A stretch of 64,000 nucleotides of DNA from Adiantum capillus-veneris (taxonomy: Eukaryota; Streptophyta; Polypodiopsida; Polypodiales; Pteridaceae). The DNA is taken from the NCBI GenBank assembly GCA_014529385.2, contig CM043950.1:75273935-75337934 (forward strand), in the 5' to 3' direction. The notes under the pieces are model-generated. The model saw only the letters and a program-made list of their open reading frames with translations. It searched no databases and was not told the DNA's origin. Shown piece by piece: positions 56,378 through 64,000 of this stretch. How positions within the stretch are numbered: position 1 is the stretch's first letter; each line of letters starts with the position of its first letter. A program made the translations under genes and the position numbers.

Positions 56378-59300
56378 GGTTGGGGGAAGATTTCACAACA
56401 CAGCCCAAAGAGGAGTTTGTTTTGTAGAGAGGGAAGCTCTTGGAGAAGGAGTTCAGAGCCAATGAGGGCATAAATAAGAGGGGTTTTTCTTGCCTCTCTC
56501 AACAATGGGAGCCGCACGGAAGTAAAATCGAGAATTTCTTGAGCTCAGTTTTTTACGCTCGTCATGCTCATGAACAAGCCGAAATAGAAGTAGATTTCAT
56601 GGTGTTTGTAAGAGGTGTTTTTTATTAGAATTAAAGCAAACCATACCAATGTTACGTTTTGTTTCTTCCCCTTTCCTCCCCTTCTCGTCTTTGCTCTACT
56701 CAAAATGTTTGGTGCCAGTGTGTGAGACGCTTGTGCCTACCCGTGCCTCTGTGTGTGTAAGAGTGAAAGACAGAGCGATGTGTGTTGTGTGATAGCTGTA
56801 AGCGGGCAAGATCGGTGTGGTGTGCTGGCAAATGATTGTGCTAAGTGTGCATGTGTTGGTATGCCTACTGACGATGTTTTGTAGGTGTTTATTTATGAAG
56901 GTGAACTCAAGTGGATTGGGGTGCAGTGAGTATCTTGGGCTATAGAGGCAATTGTTTTGTGTGTCGGGTATGTTCCCCTTTCCACCATCTTGTTGCTGAA
57001 AAAAAAGCACCATATATTTGTGCCCCTTCAAGGTAATATCTTTCTCCTCTCATGCTCTATAGGGTTAGGGTTAAGTTGACATCATTAGAGTAGGATTCTT
57101 ATTAAGAGATTAAAGAAAGAAATTGGACAATGCACAATGTAGAAAAATAAATAACATTGTACTTGATTATGAAAATGAGCTAATAGTACACGTTGAAAGT
57201 AGGGTTTGGTGGTACAAGATTAATTTTTTGCCACCTTATTAGTACTAATAAAAAAGTGGGGACTGGTAAAATTTTTGTAGTTTGTGTCAAAACTTGTCAG
57301 AGTTTGTTTTCTTATGTTCTGGTTTCCAAGATGTATCCAATGGTATACATTATGATAAGTCATTTCTTTCAAGGACTTTGATAAATTTCATTGCAAATAT
57401 TTGTCAAAGGTAATGTCAAGGACAACCAATTTTGTACCACCATCCCTTGCTTTCAGACTACAACTAATGTGTGTACAAAGTGTGGCTACATATATAGCAA
57501 TACCAAATGGCTACGTGCACCTTTCAAGGACCAAGAGGCATCTCCCAACGTGCAATGCTCAACCTTCCCAAAGTGCAAGGATCAATCTCTAAATGTAGGC
57601 TCCAAAGAACACTCTTTTGGCTTGTTTATAGCTCACCTAATCCCACATTCTATCACATGGTTTCTTGATGATTGGGTGTTGATTACTAGACTAGAGATGG
57701 TTCACACCAGCATGTTATGGCATAGACAAAAGGCCACACATTGAACAACCCTCCCTTGGACTTTGGACTACTCAAAGATTTACATAGAGACTCACTTCCA
57801 CACAAGCTTTTCCACAGAGGCTAAGAAAAGTCACGTAGTCTGGTAGTCACATAGACTAATGCCACACAAGCTACAATAAGTGGTACATTAAGAAAATTTT
57901 GAACTCAAATTTGGGCATTGTAAGAAATGCCATGTCAGCATAGAAAGAGATAGTGGGAAATTAATTTTCTCCTTTTCCATGTACATGTTTTGTAAAATCC
58001 AAATATCTCCTTCATTACAAGGTTCCTTCATAAAAAAACCAAAACGTAATCGAGTCATGATAGCACTTCATTGTCTACGATGGTTAAGAACTCAATGCCA
58101 TATATCTTAGTCTTTTGCATTTTTGAAAACTAAGCTCTACGTTATCAGCTCCCCCCTGCCCCGCCCCGCCTCCGATTTCCTCTTCATGCTCTTGAGCACA
58201 AATATAGAATGTTCTTTCCCCCATTGCCCTCACATCCTCCTCTTGCAGATATTTTTGATAAGTCATGTCTCAATCAAGGCTTGTAGATTCTCCAAAAAGA
58301 ACTCATATAAGTAATTGGAGAGATTTTCATCATGTGTACATAGAGCTCTCACGAGAGTGTGAGTCCCTCTGCAAAAAAAAAAAACACCAATTTTGAAGCT
58401 TTGAAGTAGAACCTTATATCACATGGCATGAAAAATGTGGACCTTTGGATGGACGATAGAATGTATCCTAAGCATCTCATCACAAAATCCACTCCAACTT
58501 TCAAGGATATAACTTCTTTGGTGTTTTACATGGGAGATGGCCATAATGGTCTACATGGTTGGATACAAGAAATGATATTTTGCAATGAGAGAGAGGCATT
58601 GCATGCAACAAAAATGTGCGCTTACACCAACAATAATGCAATGTGCTCAATAAGTTGAAGGCAACATGGAGACCATCAAGGACCTTACGCAACAACTTAG
58701 AGGGAAAAAAATGGTGCTAGGTCCTTGACAAAGAGAGAGAAGACTATGCAACATCGATGAATTGAAGGTTGACTTAAGAGGAATAAAGGAAAGAGTGCAA
58801 GCCATCAAGTAAGTCCATGTATCCTTCTCAGACTTAAGTTCTGAATAAGATCTTAGACATATCTTTTATTTTTGACATAAATGCCCTAACCTTTGTTTCA
58901 CTTCGACAAAGAAGTCGAGTGCAGCACAACCACCTCCTTGGCTCCTTATGGGTTCACATTGAATTGAAAAAGAATTGTTGGCCTCTTGGATGACAAGTGC
59001 TATGATAAGATCCTTGCTAAATTACTTGACAAACTTTTAAAGGAGAACCAACTCCTTGCACAGGATGTTATATCAATTTTGAATGAATCTTTTTTATTGA
59101 ACAAAGGATAGTTTTCAATTTACAAATACGTAGCATCATTTCACAAGGAAAATATGTAGCTTTCTAATTCCTCTTATTGAGGTCTTTGAAAAAAAAGGTC
59201 AAATATATTTATGCCAAGCACACACTACTTTCAAATCCTTTCGTTAATGTCCTTTCCACATTAAATCAGCATTACAAATTTCCAAAAGCAAAGAAAGCAG

Positions 59301-59759
59301 TATATCAAAAGTATAGCAATTGTTTTAATGATTTGATCACCGTGCAAATATGCATTGTGCAGTTGTTCAATGTTACTCCCAAAGAGTGCAATGGTATCCT
59401 AAAGTTTGTCACATCAAGCTAGATGAGTGCAAGATTTTGAAAAAAACCAAAGATAGAGTAAGTCACAATCAGACTCATGAAAAGATCCGTGGGCAAGTAT
59501 TTGAATCATAACCCTATAAAATTTAGTGTGCAATCTGAGCACAACAATTTTATTCTTGCAACCTTCAAGGTGAGGTGACATTAAGTTTAGTGAAAGTTGT
59601 ATTCTTAAATGTCATTCAAAACAACTTAAAATTACCCTTTTAGAAGACAATTGAGAAATGTGGTATATTAAATTGGGTATGTAATCAAACTCACATCCTC
59701 AAACAAAAAAGAAAACAAAGAAATTGAATGTGAAGGGCATGGGCTTTATGCACGTGACC
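56378..59759. other. Unassigned DNA
   Basis: No recognised gene. The frame at 57391-57744 (with CTKCGYIYSNTKW) and that at 58428-58658 have no family match that I know. Short simple repeats and A runs occur. Confidence 0.5.
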
Positions 59760-60925
59760 CTCTCTCTTGAATATTCCTATTCATGTGCTCAACAAGTCCA
59801 CAATGAGAAAGTATGTACGATGTAGTAAATTGTTGTCGAATTCCTCTCTTTCTACAAACATTATTTTACTTAGTGGAGACATACTCTTCCCCATTGTCAG
59901 TATGCAAATCCTTCAACTTCTTGATTGACTGGTTTTTTACCATAGCTAGGAACTTTTGGAAGACACTAAAGACTTCATCTTTCCTCTTCAAGATGTAAAC
60001 CCACACCTTGCAAGAAATAGCTAGGAAGTTTTTCCGAGACACTAATAATTTCATCTTTCCTCTTCAAGAGGTAGACCCACACCTTGTGAGTAGATTCATC
60101 TAAGTAAGAAAATATAATGCCCCTCCTGGATACTTAAAGTGGTAAGCCTAGTCTCTTTACCATATATTCAATGCTCACACAAGCTAAAATCAAAATAGTT
60201 TTACAGAGGGATATAGCCAGAACACTACAATGTCTTTGTTCTCTTTTGACTCCTATGACCAAGCCAGCTATGCCACAACTCAATAGAAGGTATCTTAGCT
60301 ACATTGATAGAGTTATCTTCACATCAGAGAAACACAAGGAATATAATGAGCCAAATTTTAGCCTTTGAGCATGAACAAGTTACCACTTTTGATAATCCAT
60401 GAACCATTGTTGCCAAGTGATGTAGTGTATCCAAGATAATCAAGTTGTCTTGTTGAAATGGAACCAATCTCTTATTAGCTTTGACACATGTAATATTTTG
60501 TAACATGAACACAGTACGTTGCACATACACAAATTCACATCTCTAATGCTACATATTTCAAGCTGATATGAGAGTCACTATTTAACTGAACCATGTGTTG
60601 AAATCATAACTAGAGAACCACTCTTTGTGAGGATGAACATGGAAACTGACACTTGAGTCAATGATTCAATTTTGTGCATAACATTCATTAATAGCAAACA
60701 ACACCTTTGGACTGAGATCAAAAGTGAGCACTAGTACCTCAGACGGTTGTAGAAAATCAACAAAAACATCAACATGTGAAGACTCAACTACATTGAGCTC
60801 CTTGATATTCACACTACTCTTAGGAGAAGCAAAACTTACGATGACGGCTTTATTATTCTCTCTTTGCAAAAAATGGAAATCCTTTTTCATGTGCCCTTTC
60901 TTGTGAAAATGGTAGCATTCAATAT
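59760..60925 (-). pseudogene. Degraded Ty1/copia gag-pol fragment
   Basis: On the minus strand, in order: a gag zinc knuckle with both later Cys lost (CYHFHKKGHMKKDF, 60915-60875); a protease region (IIDSSVSFHVHPHKEWFSSY, about 60670-60610) in which the active-site DSG is DSS; and integrase with KVWVYILKRKDEVFSVFQKF, LHTDNGEEYVSTK (59970-59868), NNVCRKRGIRQQFTTSY and VEHMNRNIQE (down to about 59765). The order protease-integrase without RT in between is that of copia. RT and LTRs are not found. The stretch around KVWVY is duplicated in tandem (about 59990-60090), with stops and shifts throughout. Confidence 0.82.
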
Positions 60926-62355
60926 TCCTTATGTCACACCCATGGCTCTTGCTCAGTGAATTCTTGTGATCTTGAGAATGAATGCAGCCATGACTAAAAC
61001 CTCTCTACCTTTGATTGTTTCCCTAATTACTTCTACTTGTCATTTATGCATCACCATGTCCACTAGTGTCAAGAGGGGTGTTGAATCTCTTCTATGATCA
61101 AAGCACTAGTAGAATCACTAAGAACAAGCTTACTCTTAGGGGTGGAGTTATTAATGGTAGTGTTAAATGTAAGCCATGATGTATACAATAACCTCAAATG
61201 GTTTCATAATTTTTGGATGTGGGTAAAAATTTCTGTCGAATTTATAGTGGATCCACATCTCTCCACACTTTCATGCAAGGAGTCATCCTAATCTCTTTTA
61301 CGCTTTTTCCATATACACACACCAACTCATCCCTTCCATCCCTCATCCAAAATTTCTATTGAATTTGTGGTGGATCCCAACTTATCTACACTTTCACACA
61401 AGGAGTCATTCTAATCTCTTTCACACTTCATACAATTCCATATACACATACCCACTCATTCTTTCCATCCCTCATCCAAACTTGAAATATTAATGCTTTC
61501 TCTTCACCATTTTCATTTCTCAGATACCTAGATCTCATGCACCATTTCCACGCACATTTAACTACATGTCTCTCTCTAGATCGCTTTTAAATTACCATTT
61601 TATCTTCAACCATTGCAAAACCAAAAAAAATCAACAAATAATATCCCACAACCTTTGCAAAGGGAGAATTTTTTGCGTCAAGAACTCCAAATCCTAGTCA
61701 AAAACTATCTTTTAGTAATCATATGGTTAAGGAGTGTCGTCTTCAGCTGTGTAGAGGTATCTTAGGAGTAGTTGTACTTTCCAAGATCTTTTAGGCTTAG
61801 ATTAGTTTGTTCTTAAGTGGTTGATGACATAGGCTATGCCAGAGTCTAAGGATTGATACTTATTTCAGAAAGAAAAACAAGAAAAAACTATTATTGGTGG
61901 GTGCTTTTCACTACTTTTTTCTTGATTTGATTAGGAGTAGGATATGTAGATGCCAAAGTGGATTTTTAACCTATCTCACCATTTGAATTGTCATCAGTGA
62001 AGTTCTCTATAAAATTTTAAAATTTTCAAGTACGAGACTTGTGAGGTGAGCTTGAGAGACCAAAATAACAAGTTTGGTCAACACTGATCTTGGAGAACCT
62101 ATGGAAACTCATTGGTAAGTCAAAATTTGTCCTTTGAGAAAAATTTCAAGGTTTGGTTAAATAAGAGATTATTATTTCTTCTATGTTAAATGCATGCAAG
62201 GATGAATGCTTTTGACAAAAAGTACTTGCAATAGGCTGTATAAGACTTGAATGGCGCTAAATTTTCAAAAAATGCATTTTCAAACTCGTAGATAATAAAA
62301 CACTTTCTTCCAAGGTATAAATTTTATTTGTTAAGCTCAAGTACATTTGGTTTAG
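60926..62355. other. Unassigned DNA with a 124-bp tandem duplication
   Basis: Just above 60925 the minus strand still reads like copia gag. A block that starts AAAATTTCTGTCGAATTT at 61225 recurs at 61349, with a period of about 124 bp, to about 61490. Nothing else is recognised. Confidence 0.55.
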
Positions 62356-62960
62356 GTGAAGTGTAAGCACTTTTGCAAAGGCTTCAAAATAGGGGACATG
62401 CCCAAGTATGAATGTATGGAGGGTTGTCGATGGGATATCCAGGAGATCAAAATGCAAGCCAAAATCAAAATATTGAACTTGGAAAAAGAGCTAGAAAATA
62501 TTAAGATACCACCAGAGGCAGGCAACCTAGAGCTATGCAAAGCCTACCTGATGAAAAATATAACCATCATAAGAGCATGGCATCAGTTGACTAAAGAACA
62601 TGTGCATTTTCTATACACCTATATAGAGAAGCTCACAGACACCCATATTCTGCCCATTGCTTTACTAAGAGATAACAAAGCTAGCAGACGCTGAGGAATA
62701 TGTAGCACTGGTTCAAGAGCTCATCAAGTGGTATATTAAATGGAGGAAAACTACAAAGCCATGGATCAAATGTTGTAGACCAGACAAGGTGGGTAAATAT
62801 TTAAAGACATGCTTGCTGCATGGGCTTAACATCAAAACGAGCTAGTAAGACTATGACAACCTACCATAGTTCCACATCATAGCCCAAAGGCTACTACTCA
62901 AAAAGAAAGAAACAACGGGCATGGAGTTTGATGTGTAGTGGTTGGATGAAAGGCTATCGA
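62356..62960 (+). pseudogene. Decayed reading frames, unknown
   Basis: A frame of 112 codons (KYECMEGCRWDIQEIKMQAK, LEKELENIKIPPEAGNLEL, HVHFLYTYIEKLTD) is followed, after a frame change near 62680, by protein-like sequence (EEYVALVQELIKWYIKWRKT, KCCRPDKVGKYLKTCLLHGL) with later stops. The composition looks like coding sequence that has decayed. I know no family for it. Confidence 0.35.
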
Positions 62961-63922
62961 AAGCAAGGGTGGAAAGCAATTGACCATCCCATAATTCATG
63001 GGCTCGCCACACCCTATTGGTGCACCCAACTAGCTAAAGCCAAGTTAAGAATGGATCAAGTTGTAGTGTAATACATGGCGCGGGGCAGACACAGATGCTA
63101 GAAGGGGAGAAGGGTAAACACACCCAACAACATGAGGAATCCCAAACTCCAAGAGAACTTTTTTGAGTGCTGATAAAATCGAACAAGTTGATGAGAGGCA
63201 CTTTATCAAAACACGCATCGCCAAGAGGTCTTGTAAGAATAATATCTTCATTTGAGAGGCTGAAATAAATTCTCCCTAGACCTCCTAAAGATGGCAGATA
63301 AATCTAAGAATGGATATGCAAGAGGAAGGTGCTAGCAAGCCTGATATTGGATAACTCTTGAGCTTCTTCTTTCTTGTGTTTTTTTCTAGCAAGTAAAAGA
63401 AAACTTGTAGATTTCCCATTTCCCAAACGAGTTTTGTAAATTTTTTTAAATTATTTTTCTCAAACACCGGTCTAAAACATTGATGACATGTTGTTTGCAG
63501 GTCTCCCTATGCATCATCCCTAGATCATGCAGGCAACCCCCCCCCCCCGCCCCCCCCCCCCCTCTTGCTTTATTTTTGCACTATATTTTAGTATTTTGCA
63601 ACTCTCTGTTTAATCATAGCATACCTTAGTATGTTTCAACTCTTTTCTCACATGAGGCAACCTTATTAGCCAACTATCTTGAATATCTTAGGGTGCTACA
63701 AATTGAGAGCATCACCTATTTGTTTCTATTTGGTGACCAGTATCAGTATCCTCGTTGAGAGTTATTTAGATTTTATGAGGAATCTACCAAGATCACAAAA
63801 GACAAAATTGAAGGTCAATTGTATACAAGAAGTTTGTATTGTGTCGACTATTGCATGCTTGTCTCCTTTCCTTTCTTGAAAGGAATAATTTTAATGAAAT
63901 CCATTATATTTTGTTATGCCTC

Positions 63923-63924
<2 letters not shown>
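62961..63924. other. Unassigned DNA with a C run
   Basis: A C-rich run interrupted by one G lies at 63538-63562. No gene or element recognised. Confidence 0.5.

Positions 63925-64000
<76 letters not shown>
63925..64000. repeat. (CT)n microsatellite at the window edge
   Basis: A pure (CT)n run of at least 76 bp that continues beyond the window. Confidence 0.97.

Noticed and set aside
47300-56390. Target duplication TGCTG/GGTTG for the second chromovirus
   Set aside because: Only three of five bases agree, which is no better than chance allows.
1-64000. CRISPR array, rRNA or tRNA genes, bacterial-type operons
   Set aside because: No regular repeat-spacer pattern, no rRNA motifs and no convincing tRNA cloverleaf seen by eye. 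The content is of eukaryotic nuclear type.

Overview
This is a gene-poor stretch of eukaryotic nuclear DNA that consists almost entirely of transposable elements, their decayed remains and microsatellites. The element families (a Tat-type Ty3/gypsy element with two RNase H domains, a chromodomain gypsy element with an initiator-Met primer site, CACTA/TNP2 transposase, Ty1/copia) point to a land plant. I cannot name the species. A seed-free plant (fern or lycophyte) is only a guess, because the LINE has an L1-type ORF1 and does not look like the usual angiosperm LINEs. I see no rRNA or tRNA gene, no CRISPR array and no convincing host protein-coding gene.

1-8 kb: a degenerate TACTGG-type minisatellite, long (TC)n and (TG)n tracts, a decayed Lys/Ser-rich reading frame, a partial chromovirus LTR, and a broken CACTA (TNP2) transposase carrying a 288-bp inverted-repeat element. 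After these come a TC-rich tract and a 5'-truncated LINE 3' end.

8-30 kb: a three-level nest. A nearly complete LINE (8036-8231 plus 25663-29944) lies between TC tracts. A Tat gypsy element (8232-25662) is inserted in its ORF1. A young chromovirus on the minus strand (16197-25099) is inserted in the Tat 3' LTR, flanked by GAAGA on both sides. Both insertions can be read from direct sequence continuity. LTR divergence agrees with the order: five substitutions in 1590 bp for the inner element, and roughly 20 in about 1.14 kb for the Tat element.

30-47 kb: TC/AG microsatellites, a CpG-dense patch, a partial chromovirus LTR, then an old minus-strand gag-only LTR element (35129-42209). One LTR of this element holds a 1300-bp terminal-inverted-repeat transposon, and the sister LTR preserves the empty site. 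A decayed acidic reading frame follows (44985-45903).

47-56 kb: a second chromovirus of the same family as the inner element, on the plus strand, with a different set of inactivating lesions and an uninterrupted integrase-chromodomain frame. 56-64 kb: mostly unassigned DNA with a degraded copia element (59.8-60.9 kb), another decayed frame, and a (CT)n tract that runs off the end.

The most interesting points are the association of the LINE with (TC)n at every visible junction, elements whose two reading frames are in the same phase and separated only by a stop codon, a duplicated primer-binding site in the Tat leader, four evenly built ATTGG...CCAAT modules in the chromovirus LTR, and the 1300-bp transposon with its empty site.
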